From JAJTHY01 sp964458795 (GTDB lineage: Bacteria; Pseudomonadota; Alphaproteobacteria; Rickettsiales; Midichloriaceae), in the NCBI GenBank assembly GCA_964458795.1, contig CAYWJW010000017.1:1-30629 (forward strand): DNA of 30,629 bases, in the 5' to 3' direction. The notes under the pieces are model-generated. The model did not search any database and had not been told where the DNA came from. It saw nothing but the letters and a program-made list of their open reading frames with translations. Shown piece after piece: positions 7,966 to 15,049 of the stretch (position 1 is the stretch's first letter; every line of letters starts with the position of its first letter). Both the position numbers and the translations under genes were made by a program.

Positions 7966-8559
7966 TCACCTAGCTCTGCTACAAGCGCCACGTTGCCAAC
8001 TGAAGCATCCAAGATTAAGACTTTCCACCCAGCTAACTACATTTCGCGCCCAAAGGTATCCTGTTTTATGGATATTATTATCGTATCTAAAGGAGTATTT
8101 CTCCTCTACAAAAAATACTGTGAATGCTTTCTTGCAAGAAGCCTCCGAAATATTTGGCTTAGCAGAATAAGATTTCAATATCCTTGCAACATCAGTCATA
8201 AGAGCTAGCATAACTCGTTCTTCAACAGGGCAGCAGTACTCTGGTTCACTTTTCATCTCTTCTTTTGTATCGTCTAAGGAGACGTTAAGATCAACAACTA
8301 ACTTCTTTCGTTGCTCAGCCAACTCCTTAAACTCTGTAATATAGATACCGCCTGATGCAGCAATTCTGGACTTCTCAGCAGCTATTGCAAGTGCCGACTC
8401 AGCATCCCTAATAAGGTTGTGATCTATTCCCACAGTACCCAGCAACCCAACTAGTTTATCACGTAGAATAGAGAAATCAGCGAGCTTACTTACGAGCTGA
8501 GCCATCAACGCCTGAATTTCGTTCTCGACAAGCGCTATATGGGCTTTTCTCTCTTCCAT
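7966..8559 (-). CDS. Coiled-coil protein of unknown function
   Basis: This is a hypothetical protein of about 197 residues. The first two thirds are heptad-like and helical (EERKAHIALVENEIQALMAQ; later EFKELAEQRKKLVVDL), so a coiled coil is likely. The C-terminal third, from about SEPEYCCPVEERV onward, is less regular. Its last ~40 residues look unlike the rest and could come from a frame change or decay. I prefer the ATG at 8559, because AAGAG lies at a suitable distance. A TTG two codons upstream (8565) is the alternative. Copy B of the structured repeat lies in sense orientation 80 bp upstream. No homologue is recognised. Confidence 0.6.
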   Translation of the reverse strand: MEERKAHIALVENEIQALMAQLVSKLADFSILRDKLVGLLGTVGIDHNLIRDAESALAIAAEKSRIAASGGIYITEFKELAEQRKKLVVDLNVSLDDTKEEMKSEPEYCCPVEERVMLALMTDVARILKSYSAKPNISEASCKKAFTVFFVEEKYSFRYDNNIHKTGYLWARNVVSWVESLNLGCFSWQRGACSRAR

Positions 8560-8640
8560 AACCAACTCTTGAATTAGCCATTAATTCTGAGCCTAGGTAG
8601 AAAAGGTTAACAACTAGTTAACAGTAGCTGTACTTATATA

Positions 8641-8669
8641 AAAAAATTTCACCTGTTTTAACAGGTGAA
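8641..8669 (-). terminator. Intrinsic terminator at the end of repeat copy B
   Basis: On the minus strand, TTCACCTGTT pairs with AACAGGTGAA (8669-8648; arms of 10 bp around a 2-nt centre). ATTTTTT follows at 8647-8641. Confidence 0.75.
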
Positions 8670-8836
8670 GGTCGCTTTTTTCCTATGTTTTATTTTTTAA
8701 TAACAGGTGGAAACAGGGGTTTACCTGGGATTAAGGCTTGAGGTTTATCATTTATGGATTCTTTTCAGCCTCTTTTTCAACCCCCTGACGAGATCCTCAT
8801 ATCAGGGGGAAAGTATAAGAGTTTCCAGGGTTTAAG
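8641..8836 (-). repeat. Structured repeat copy B (candidate sRNA or leader)
   Basis: Read on the minus strand, this unit begins with CTTAA and CCTGGAAA. It then has TATACT (8817-8812), a perfect 8 bp stem CCCCCTGA/TCAGGGGG (8809-8802 with 8788-8781) closing a loop with GAGGATCTC, CCCAGGTAAACCCCTG, CCACCTGTTATT, and a final hairpin followed by a T-run. TATACT sits about 7 bp before the first stem, as a -10 would. The expected RNA would be about 165 nt. It is homologous to 13-210 but inverted. Because CACCTGTT occurs twice, the upstream copy could pair with the 3' arm of the final hairpin, which is an antiterminator-like option. I know of no named RNA family that matches. Confidence 0.62.
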
Positions 8837-8838
8837 TA

Positions 8839-8914
8839 CATTTCTTCTATCTTACATTTATCAATATACTTGACTTCTTATAGTCAATGGAAGTCCCTGT
8901 TGAAAATAATTTTC
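8839..8914. repeat. Dispersed ~78 bp repeat, copy 1
   Basis: This shares CTTCT..TCTTA.ATTTAT.A.TATACTTGAC, then a variable ~10 bp core, then CAATGGAAGTCCCTG and GAAAATAATTTT, with the copies at 13800, 16797 and 21321. Here GACTTC and GAAGTC flank the core as a small inverted repeat. It lies 12 bp after the stop of the carbonic anhydrase-like gene. On the minus strand it lies between that gene and structured repeat copy B. Confidence 0.75.
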
Positions 8915-8926
8915 GTTTATTATTAT

Positions 8927-9517
8927 CTACTGTTTTGATGCACTCTTTTGCTGGGCTTTGGGCTCTAGGTCGCCGGTTAGATTTTCAACTGTGCCATCTA
9001 TGCTCATTATCAGTGCATAGATCTTAAGCTTAGGGAATGCTTTTTGAATTTCCTTAGTGGCTTGCAACATAACTTCTTTGTGAGTAGCCATCTCTTCAGT
9101 AGCCATACGCTTCGCACCAAAATTGAGCTTGTATGCACCGCAATCTTTATGGTCTAGGATCACTACTTGCTTGATATCATGCAAGGTTTTTAGAAGCCCA
9201 ATGATATCTTTAGCTGTTGCTGCCCAATGAGGATGTTTCTCTCCAATAACTGCAAGACTAGCTCCGGGTATAGCTACCTCATCATACTGATCAAGGAGGC
9301 CAATCTTATTCATAAGTTTTTCAGTTTCGTCACGCAACCTGAAATCCACACAGGAGATAAGCAAAGTTGTGGCTGTAGGCTTATATTGACTTGGATCTTC
9401 TACGCTTGATGGCACCTTAATGGTTTTAAAATTAAAATCACCCTCACTAGCGAGCACAGGCGTTGCAACCTGCAAAAATGCCAGTAGAATTGCTGCTATA
9501 AACATATTAAATTTCAT
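8927..9517 (-). CDS. Exported beta-carbonic-anhydrase-like protein
   Basis: Beta-carbonic anhydrases interconvert CO2 and bicarbonate at a zinc site. This 196-residue protein has the family zinc ligands. C56 and the catalytic pair D58/R60 lie in CVDFR; H123 and C126 lie in LDHKDCGAY. The first 23 residues (positive start, hydrophobic core, then TPVLASEG) form a signal peptide, probably cleaved near ALA/SEG-type residues 22-25, so the enzyme should be periplasmic. It is in the same direction as rpe and 48 bp after it, with GGAG before the ATG, so the two are probably co-transcribed. Length is slightly short for the family. Activity is likely, but the role (pH or bicarbonate balance) is inferred. 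Confidence 0.82.
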   Translation of the reverse strand: MKFNMFIAAILLAFLQVATPVLASEGDFNFKTIKVPSSVEDPSQYKPTATTLLISCVDFRLRDETEKLMNKIGLLDQYDEVAIPGASLAVIGEKHPHWAATAKDIIGLLKTLHDIKQVVILDHKDCGAYKLNFGAKRMATEEMATHKEVMLQATKEIQKAFPKLKIYALIMSIDGTVENLTGDLEPKAQQKSASKQ

Positions 9518-9565
9518 ATACTTACTCCATCAATTTACGTTTGTATATTTTAGAATAATGCCAAT

Positions 9566-10246
9566 TTACAAAGAGTCTATATCTTTTCGCGAGTCCTGAG
9601 AACGGAGGCTATTTATGTTGGCCTTATAATCATCACTTGCAAAAATATGTGCGCCGGAAACAACTACATCTGCACCTGCATCTATACAAACTTTAGCTGT
9701 ATGCCAGTTAATCCCACCATCTACGGAAATCATCGTATTCTGCTTGTTCGCATCGATCATTTTGCGAATTGCTTTAATTTTAGCAACTTGCGCTTTGATG
9801 AAGTGCTGCCCGCTAAACCCAGGATTGACTGTCATCACTAAGACCATATCGATTTCAGGAAGCACATATTTTAACACATCTTCATTTGTGCTTGGTACTA
9901 TAGAAACCCCTGCCCTTTTTCCCGTTGCTTTTATTTTAGCAATCAAGCGGTCTAAATGAATGGTGCTTTCCGTATGCACGGTAATATAATCACTACCTGC
10001 ATCTGCAAATCTTTCTATATAATGCTCAGGGTTTGCTACCATTAAGTGAGTATCAAAGGTAAGCATTGTCTTTTTGCGAAGTGCATCAACCATACCAATT
10101 CCAAAAGTTAAGTTTGGCACAAAATGTCCGTCCATGATATCAAAATGGATCATATCAGCTCCACTTTTTTCTAGCTTTATTACCTCTTCACCTAGCTTTG
10201 TAAAGTCAGCCGAGAGTATTGAGGCGGATATTTTTACGTTATTCAT
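9566..10246 (-). CDS. rpe: Ribulose-phosphate 3-epimerase
   Basis: Rpe interconverts ribulose 5-phosphate and xylulose 5-phosphate in the pentose phosphate pathway. It is a cytosolic TIM barrel with a divalent metal. The 226-residue protein shows the expected motifs: SASILSADFTKLGEE at the N-terminus, IHFDIMDGHFVPN with metal/catalytic residues H34 and D36, H67 in DTHLMV, the phosphate-binding MTVNPGFSGQ (138-147) and the second catalytic Asp D176 in VDGGIN, ending with VVSGAHIF. The start follows GCGGGG. It is divergent from glpX and upstream of the carbonic anhydrase-like gene. Length is normal. Confidence 0.96.
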   Translation of the reverse strand: MNNVKISASILSADFTKLGEEVIKLEKSGADMIHFDIMDGHFVPNLTFGIGMVDALRKKTMLTFDTHLMVANPEHYIERFADAGSDYITVHTESTIHLDRLIAKIKATGKRAGVSIVPSTNEDVLKYVLPEIDMVLVMTVNPGFSGQHFIKAQVAKIKAIRKMIDANKQNTMISVDGGINWHTAKVCIDAGADVVVSGAHIFASDDYKANINSLRSQDSRKDIDSL

Positions 10247-10266
10247 GCATCCCCGCTTTTAGGTTT

Positions 10267-10295
10267 TTGACTTAAGTTTAACTTAATGCTAATTT
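10267..10295 (+). promoter_or_regulatory. Candidate promoter of glpX-nnrD
   Basis: TTGACT (10267-10272), 17 bp, TAATTT (10290-10295) in the divergent rpe/glpX gap, about 20 bp before the glpX ATG. Confidence 0.45.
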
Positions 10296-10315
10296 AAAAA
10301 AAAATATATACCAAT

Positions 10316-11311
10316 ATGAAAACACATATATCTGAACAACCTACCCTTAGTCTATCCCAAAAGTTATCAGCTGTTCATAGTGACCATGCAAAAGCCCTTA
10401 CTAAAGCTGCGGCGATTGCTTGCTTTGACTGGATAGGTAAAGGCAATGAAAAGGCTGCTGACCAAGCTGCCGTATCTGCTATGCGCAACCAGTTTGACCA
10501 TATCCACATAAGCGGTCGCATTGTGATTGGTGAAGGCGAACGCGATGAAGCGCCAATGCTCTACATCGGCGAGGAATTAGGTCTCGGAGGCGATGAAATA
10601 GACATTGCAGTAGATCCGCTTGAAGGCACAACTATTTGCGCGCATGCCTTACCCAATTCCATTTCTGTACTTGCTTTATCCATGCGTGGTGGGCTGTTAC
10701 ATGCTCCTGATGTTTATATGGAGAAAATTGCGGTAGGTCGCGGCATAAAATCAGGAGTAGTAAGCCTACAGAATTCCCCAAAGGAGAATATAGTCAATCT
10801 TGCAAAAGCCAAACATTGTAACCCATCTGATCTACTGGTTTGCATCTTAAAGCGTGATCGCCATAATGAGCTGATTGCTAAAGTGCGCGAAACCGGCGCG
10901 CGAGTACAACTCATTGGCGACTGCGACGTATCGGCAATCATAGCAACCAACGTAGAGAGTACTAAGGTAGACCTTTACATGGGCACAGGTGGCGCCCCAG
11001 AAGGAGTGCTGGCGGCCGCTGCACTCGCTTGCATGGGAGGGCAAATGGAGGGACGTCTGCTATTTAGCAATACAGATGATGAGAGCAGAGGCTTTAAGGC
11101 AGGCATTGCCGACCTTAACAAAATTTATACCATAGGAGATATGGTCCGCTCTGACGTCATCTTCTGCGCAACTGGCGTTACTACCGGCTGGATGCTGGAA
11201 GGAGTTAAAAAAACACCTACTGCAATAGAGACTTCTCATATGATAATGCACAGGTCAGCCGCTAGCATGAGTACTTTTACCGATATCGATTTTAGGAGCA
11301 ATGGTGTTTAA
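10316..11311 (+). CDS. glpX: Fructose-1,6-bisphosphatase class II
   Basis: GlpX removes the 1-phosphate from fructose 1,6-bisphosphate, the committed step of gluconeogenesis. The 331-residue length matches the family. Signature segments are QAAVSAMRNQFD, RIVIGEGERDEAP (68-80) and the inositol-phosphatase-fold metal site DIAVDPLEGTT (96-106). A glycine-rich MGTGGAPEGVLAAAAL follows later. No clear Shine-Dalgarno precedes the ATG at 10316, so initiation may be inefficient or leader-poor. The last 11 bp overlap the start of nnrD, indicating translational coupling. With rpe next door this suggests that the organism makes hexose phosphates. Confidence 0.95.
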   Translation: MKTHISEQPTLSLSQKLSAVHSDHAKALTKAAAIACFDWIGKGNEKAADQAAVSAMRNQFDHIHISGRIVIGEGERDEAPMLYIGEELGLGGDEIDIAVDPLEGTTICAHALPNSISVLALSMRGGLLHAPDVYMEKIAVGRGIKSGVVSLQNSPKENIVNLAKAKHCNPSDLLVCILKRDRHNELIAKVRETGARVQLIGDCDVSAIIATNVESTKVDLYMGTGGAPEGVLAAAALACMGGQMEGRLLFSNTDDESRGFKAGIADLNKIYTIGDMVRSDVIFCATGVTTGWMLEGVKKTPTAIETSHMIMHRSAASMSTFTDIDFRSNGV

Positions 11312-12104
11312 GTTACCGGTATTCGAAAACGATTCCCACAAGGGACAGCACGGTAAAGTGCTGATCGTAGGTGGTTCGCATAAATATTATGGCTCACCTA
11401 TTTTTAACGCTACTGCTGCCGAAAGCGCTGGTGCAGACTTAATTACCCTATTCCTACCGGACGCGCATGTGCAAACCGCTAAGAACCACTCGCTAAACTT
11501 ATTTATCGAGAGCTTTGTCCACCAAGACCTGGGCCTTAAAGACATAGCTCTTATTGTACAAGCAACAGCAAAGCAAGATGCCGTTTTAATAGGCTCCGGA
11601 ATCGGTATGGAGATCGATACTCAGCATGCACTTAAATTGATATTAAGCGAAATCTCTAAACCTTTAATACTAGATGCAGAAGCGCTCCAGCCAGAGATCT
11701 TGGAGCTTGAACGTAGCTCACCTTGGCTTATCACTCCTCATAAGGGCGAATACAAGCGACTGTTCGGTGAAGACGCCACTCCCAGCTCTGTGCACAAACT
11801 CGCCAAGAAGCATGATATGTGCATAGTTGTAAAGGGCCCCACTGACATCATCGCAGACAGTGAGCAAATATATCTAAACACCACCGGTTGCCCACAAATG
11901 CGAGTAGGTGGCACAGGTGATGCACTAGCGGGCATCATCACCTCATACATTGCCCAAGGGTTAAGTATGTTTGACGCGAGTGTATCCGCATGTCACTACT
12001 TCGGTAAGCTTGGCTCCAGTATAGTTAAAAATGAGCAAAACCTAACTACACTTAAGATGATTTTAAACTATAGTAGCTTTGTTCGAAACAATTTAAAGTT
12101 ATAG
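11301..12104 (+). CDS. nnrD: NAD(P)H-hydrate dehydratase (kinase-fold domain only)
   Basis: This is the ribokinase-like dehydratase that repairs hydrated NAD(P)H (NADHX/NADPHX) using ADP or ATP. The 267-residue protein corresponds to the C-terminal half of YjeF. Landmarks are HKGQHGKVLIVGG (13-25), ESAGADLITLF (41-51), TPHKGEYKRLF (145-155), VVKGP (176-180) and the anion-hole/catalytic-base motif GGTGDALAG (203-211). The N-terminal epimerase domain (NnrE) found fused in many bacteria is absent here and should be encoded elsewhere if present. It overlaps glpX by 11 bp. Confident by motif set. Confidence 0.92.
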   Translation: MVFKLPVFENDSHKGQHGKVLIVGGSHKYYGSPIFNATAAESAGADLITLFLPDAHVQTAKNHSLNLFIESFVHQDLGLKDIALIVQATAKQDAVLIGSGIGMEIDTQHALKLILSEISKPLILDAEALQPEILELERSSPWLITPHKGEYKRLFGEDATPSSVHKLAKKHDMCIVVKGPTDIIADSEQIYLNTTGCPQMRVGGTGDALAGIITSYIAQGLSMFDASVSACHYFGKLGSSIVKNEQNLTTLKMILNYSSFVRNNLKL

Positions 12105-12129
12105 ATAATGCTGGTCTTAAGGCGTTACC

Positions 12130-12165
12130 GCACCTTGATATGGATCACCCGATCAAGTCAGGTGA
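12130..12165. other. Hairpin downstream of nnrD
   Basis: CACCTTGAT and ATCAAGTCAGGTG form an imperfect stem after the nnrD stop. It lacks a T-run, so it is a weak terminator at best. It may protect the 3' end of the transcript. Confidence 0.3.
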
Positions 12166-12205
12166 TGACACTTGTAGTTGGGTTAAGCTTTATCCTCAAA
12201 AATGC

Positions 12206-12234
12206 TTGAGTTTATCAACATTTTGAGCGATAAT
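12206..12234 (+). promoter_or_regulatory. Promoter of ffs
   Basis: TTGAGT (12206-12211), 17 bp, GATAAT (12229-12234). The predicted start is at 12241, exactly where the SRP RNA terminal helix begins. Confidence 0.6.
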
Positions 12235-12240
12235 ACTCTT

Positions 12241-12326
12241 GGCTAATTAAGGGCAGCACAGTTGGAATCTGGTCAGATTCGAAAGGAAGCAGCCATAACA
12301 GCATCGTGCTGGGTCTTAGTTAGCCA
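12241..12326 (+). ncRNA. ffs: Signal recognition particle RNA (4.5S type)
   Basis: The SRP RNA binds Ffh and targets nascent membrane proteins to the Sec translocon. The near-invariant SRP core is present: CTGGTCAGATTCGAAAGGAA then GCAGCC (about 12269-12294), giving the apical loop and the two asymmetric internal loops. The outer strands pair: GGCTAA (12241-12246) with TTAGCC near 12320-12325, and GCAGCAC (12253-12259) with GTGCTG (12306-12311). The size of about 86 nt fits the small bacterial form. A T-rich tract (12331-12343) follows and probably ends transcription. It has its own promoter and sits alone between nnrD and an unrelated gene. Confidence 0.93.
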
Positions 12327-12345
12327 TCTCTTCTTTGTTTTTCCC

Positions 12346-12373
12346 TTGAATCTCATATTAAATTATATATAAT
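12346..12373 (+). promoter_or_regulatory. Promoter of the 460-residue protein gene
   Basis: TTGAAT (12346-12351), 16 bp, perfect TATAAT (12368-12373). The ATG is at 12403. Confidence 0.6.
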
Positions 12374-12402
12374 ACCCCAAATATTGAATTTAAGTTGATT
12401 TT

Positions 12403-13785
12403 ATGAATAAAGAGCTCTTACAACCACTTTTAGATGTAGTATTGCAAAATGATGCTGTAGGAGGAACAAATTTAGCACTCCTTCATATCATTGAGCAAAA
12501 TAATCTAGCAGAGCTAGAAGCAAGTTTATCAAAATATCTGCAAGCAGATGAGTTATTTTACGAGATGAAAGCAGATGAGATTATAGACCATTCCCCTAAA
12601 GAGCTTAGCTTATTAGGACAGGAGAAATATCTTATTCCTGTATTAAACTTCGCCGCAGGAAGGGCTTATAATGACACTATCTCTAGGATGCAAAAAGAAT
12701 GTGATATCACAAGCAAACAGGAGCTTAACAAGCTGAAAAGCATTGTTGGCGATATGTATCTTGAAAGCTGCCAGGATACTCCTGATGCCCATAAAATCAA
12801 AGCCTTAAGCAGCACTTTATTAGGCTCACTGAATAATGACGATAGATTTATACTAACATCGCAAGACTCTGAGACCGTACTACATGCCCTCCATGATAAC
12901 ATAAGCAGCCAACTGCATCATGCGATAGCTCAAGAAATCAAAAATATAAATAATATTAAAGATATTACCTTTAAGGGCGACGAAGTCTTATGGAGAGGAA
13001 TAACCTTACCAGAACATACAGATATAAATAAATTTCTAAGTTCCACACACATATATGCTCCTTTTCTTTACAAGTTCTCCATACCAATGAGTGAAGATGC
13101 ACCTGATTATTCTCATAGAGTATGTACATCTGCAGGACTAGATATTCCAATGGCTTATGCCGAAGACTCGACTTCTTCTCAGCAGGCTAGTTACTTACTC
13201 GAGATTAGGCCTAAAAGCGGCCAAAAAGCAACGTTTCTTGCTGACCACCATCTTTGGTTTGGGCTCACAGAGTTAGAAATTGATTTTGATAAGATAGATA
13301 CTCACGAAGTGTATGCTGCGTATAAAATTCAATCTATTAATAATTTTAGCGAGGGTTACTCTGCTGGGTATAAAATAGAACAGGCCTCCTTAAATAAGAA
13401 TTATATAGCGAGAGAGGATGATGCAAATCAGAATGGCCACTTGCACTTCGCTACAGGAGACACATTCATGCTGACTCGGCCTCCTTCTTCAATGCAGATA
13501 CCAACCCATGATCAACTTGAATCCGGAAAGCTGATCTCCGGTAACGACGCCACAGTAGCTAACTACTCTTTCACTACCAATCCGAATTATAAAATGTTTG
13601 AATCAGCATTCAAGAAATTCGGCGGATCTCCATCAAAGGAAGATTGTGCTGAGGATTATACTCCACCAAAAATTGATCTGAGCACAGCTAACGATAACCG
13701 GCAAGAGACCAAGGAATATGATGCTATACTCTATCCACTTGCATGGCCACATAACGCTGATGTTTTAGTTTCCGAAGAATTTTAA
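12403..13785 (+). CDS. Unknown protein, possible ADP-ribosyltransferase-like domain
   Basis: This 460-residue cytosolic-looking protein has no firmly recognised family. The N-terminal ~190 residues are helical. From about 193 the spacing resembles an R-S-E class ADP-ribosyltransferase: VLWRGITLP with R198, then CTS (241-243) in VCTSAGLDIPMAYA, then SYLLEIRPKSG (273-283), then an E-x-E at 290-292 in LTELEID, followed by HEVYAAYKI. This pattern of an arginine strand, a Ser/Thr motif and ExE is what I would expect of an ART toxin fold, but each element is weak. No signal peptide or membrane helix is seen. It has a strong promoter of its own. If the match is real, a secreted effector is a plausible role; otherwise it is a lineage-specific hypothetical protein. 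Confidence 0.6.
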   Translation: MNKELLQPLLDVVLQNDAVGGTNLALLHIIEQNNLAELEASLSKYLQADELFYEMKADEIIDHSPKELSLLGQEKYLIPVLNFAAGRAYNDTISRMQKECDITSKQELNKLKSIVGDMYLESCQDTPDAHKIKALSSTLLGSLNNDDRFILTSQDSETVLHALHDNISSQLHHAIAQEIKNINNIKDITFKGDEVLWRGITLPEHTDINKFLSSTHIYAPFLYKFSIPMSEDAPDYSHRVCTSAGLDIPMAYAEDSTSSQQASYLLEIRPKSGQKATFLADHHLWFGLTELEIDFDKIDTHEVYAAYKIQSINNFSEGYSAGYKIEQASLNKNYIAREDDANQNGHLHFATGDTFMLTRPPSSMQIPTHDQLESGKLISGNDATVANYSFTTNPNYKMFESAFKKFGGSPSKEDCAEDYTPPKIDLSTANDNRQETKEYDAILYPLAWPHNADVLVSEEF

Positions 13786-13799
13786 AAGTCAGCTCTTAG

Positions 13800-13877
13800 G
13801 CGCACTTCTCTTATCTTATATTTATTAGTATACTTGACTTGCTACAGGCAATGGAAGTCCCTGTTGAAAATATTTTT
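13800..13877. repeat. Dispersed ~78 bp repeat, copy 2
   Basis: It begins GCGCACTTCTCTTATCTTAT, continues TATTAGTATACTTGAC, has the variable core TTGCTACAGG, then CAATGGAAGTCCCTG and GAAAATATTTTT. It starts 14 bp after the stop of the preceding gene. Unlike the other copies, its orientation is opposite relative to the flanking gene. Confidence 0.8.
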
Positions 13878-13938
13878 ATGCAGTTGCTAATTCCAGAGAA
13901 ATTGCTAGCATAGCCGGATAATAAATAGGAAGAATGCG

Positions 13939-14466
13939 ATGCAGAAAGTAGCCTTAAGTCTAGCGGAAATAAAACTTGTGGGCATAACCATTCGCACTAG
14001 CAATGCTAATGAATCTAGTCTTACCACTACCAAAATACTTCCATGTGTTCAAACTTACTTTGGTCAAAATATTCCTGAAAAGATTGCAAATCGTAAAAAT
14101 CCTGGTACTACCTTTTGTGCATACACAGACTATGAAAGTGACCATATAAACCCTGCCAGATGCGATTATAATGGTAGCTATACCTACTTCCTAGGCGAAG
14201 AAGTTACCTCCTTTGACAATGTTCCAGAAGGTTTAAAAACCCTAACAATCCCCGCCCAAGACTACATAAAATTCACAACAGAACCTGGCGTTGTTCCGAA
14301 TGTTATTGGCGATGCCTGGCGAGAAATATGGCAACTAAGACCAAGCAGTCTAAGTGGCATACGGCGCTATCTTACTGACTTTGAAGTCCATGACGCGCGT
14401 ATGGCAGATCGCCAAAATGCGATACTCGATATATACATAGGAGTTGAAGATCTAGCAAATACATGA
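13939..14466 (+). CDS. GyrI-like/AraC effector-binding-domain protein
   Basis: This 175-residue single-domain protein resembles the GyrI-like small-molecule-binding fold. This fold is used as the ligand domain of AraC/MerR activators and as a stand-alone protein. Typical segments are YTYFLGEEV (about 74-82), NVPEGLKTLTIPAQDY, then DAWREIWQL, GIRRYLTDFEVHD and the closing DIYIGVE. No DNA-binding domain is present, so it is not itself a regulator of the AraC kind. It might bind or sequester a ligand. The ATG follows AGGAAG. The stop overlaps a terminator-like hairpin. The ligand cannot be told from sequence. Confidence 0.72.
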   Translation: MQKVALSLAEIKLVGITIRTSNANESSLTTTKILPCVQTYFGQNIPEKIANRKNPGTTFCAYTDYESDHINPARCDYNGSYTYFLGEEVTSFDNVPEGLKTLTIPAQDYIKFTTEPGVVPNVIGDAWREIWQLRPSSLSGIRRYLTDFEVHDARMADRQNAILDIYIGVEDLANT

Positions 14467-14500
14467 AACATTGAACTTTACTAATTTCATGTTTGTTTGT
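14461..14500 (+). terminator. Terminator-like hairpin after the GyrI-like gene
   Basis: ACATGAAA (14461-14468) pairs with TTTCATGT (14485-14492) around a 16-nt loop, followed by a T-rich stretch. It includes the stop codon of the gene. Confidence 0.45.
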
Positions 14501-14534
14501 ATCTTCTAATTATACCTAAAAACCTGAAGTAACG

Positions 14535-15038
14535 ATGAGTATACGCATAATAAGATTCGCAAAATTTTGGCTTAAAACCTTTTTTCTATATGAGCTTTTT
14601 ATTGGCTTGTATGTTACACTAGTATACATGTTCAAACCCAAGGCCACACTTAATTATCCATATGAAAAAGGGCCCTTAAGCCCTCGCTTTAGGGGCGAAC
14701 ATGCACTACGCAGGTATCCAAATGGAGAAGAGCGTTGTATAGCATGCAAGCTTTGTGAAGCTATTTGCCCAGCGCAGGCCATCACCATAGAAGCAGAAGT
14801 AAGAAGTGATGGCAGCCGCAGAACTACTCGTTATGATATTGATATGACAAAGTGCATTTACTGTGGCCTATGCCAAGAGGCTTGCCCGGTGGACGCTATA
14901 GTTGAAACATCGAGTTTTGAATACAGCACCCAAACACACGAAGAACTAATATACAACAAAGAAAAATTGCTTGAAAATGGTGACCAACTTGAGCGCTTAA
15001 TCGCCAAGAATTTAGAAGCAGAAGTTAAATATAAATAA
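14535..15038 (+). CDS. nuoI: NADH-quinone oxidoreductase subunit I (2x 4Fe-4S)
   Basis: NuoI carries the two iron-sulfur clusters (N6a, N6b) that pass electrons through the peripheral arm of respiratory complex I. The 167-residue protein has two ferredoxin cysteine sets: C68, C71, C74, C78 in CIACKLCEAICP and C107, C110, C113, C117 in CIYCGLCQEACP. Their order, the N-terminal amphipathic stretch, and GPLSPRFRGEHALRRYP before the first set are diagnostic of NuoI. Length is normal for alphaproteobacteria. No other nuo gene is adjacent, so the complex I genes are split in this genome. The mechanosensitive channel gene begins 11 bp downstream. Confidence 0.95.
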   Translation: MSIRIIRFAKFWLKTFFLYELFIGLYVTLVYMFKPKATLNYPYEKGPLSPRFRGEHALRRYPNGEERCIACKLCEAICPAQAITIEAEVRSDGSRRTTRYDIDMTKCIYCGLCQEACPVDAIVETSSFEYSTQTHEELIYNKEKLLENGDQLERLIAKNLEAEVKYK

Positions 15039-15049
15039 AATAATATTAT

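Noticed and set aside
7904..8170. Open frame on the plus strand of 88 codons
   Set aside because: It lies opposite the 3' half of the coiled-coil gene, has no Shine-Dalgarno and its composition does not look like a protein domain.
13..8836. An invertible DNA segment bounded by the two ~200 bp inverted units
   Set aside because: Identity is confined to short blocks, no recombinase gene is present, and the segment carries essential genes (ubiB, rpsT). Inversion is possible but unsupported.
13800..13877. TATACT-like box in the ~78 bp repeat as a promoter
   Set aside because: No -35 at acceptable spacing is found in any copy, and most copies lie after genes, not before them.
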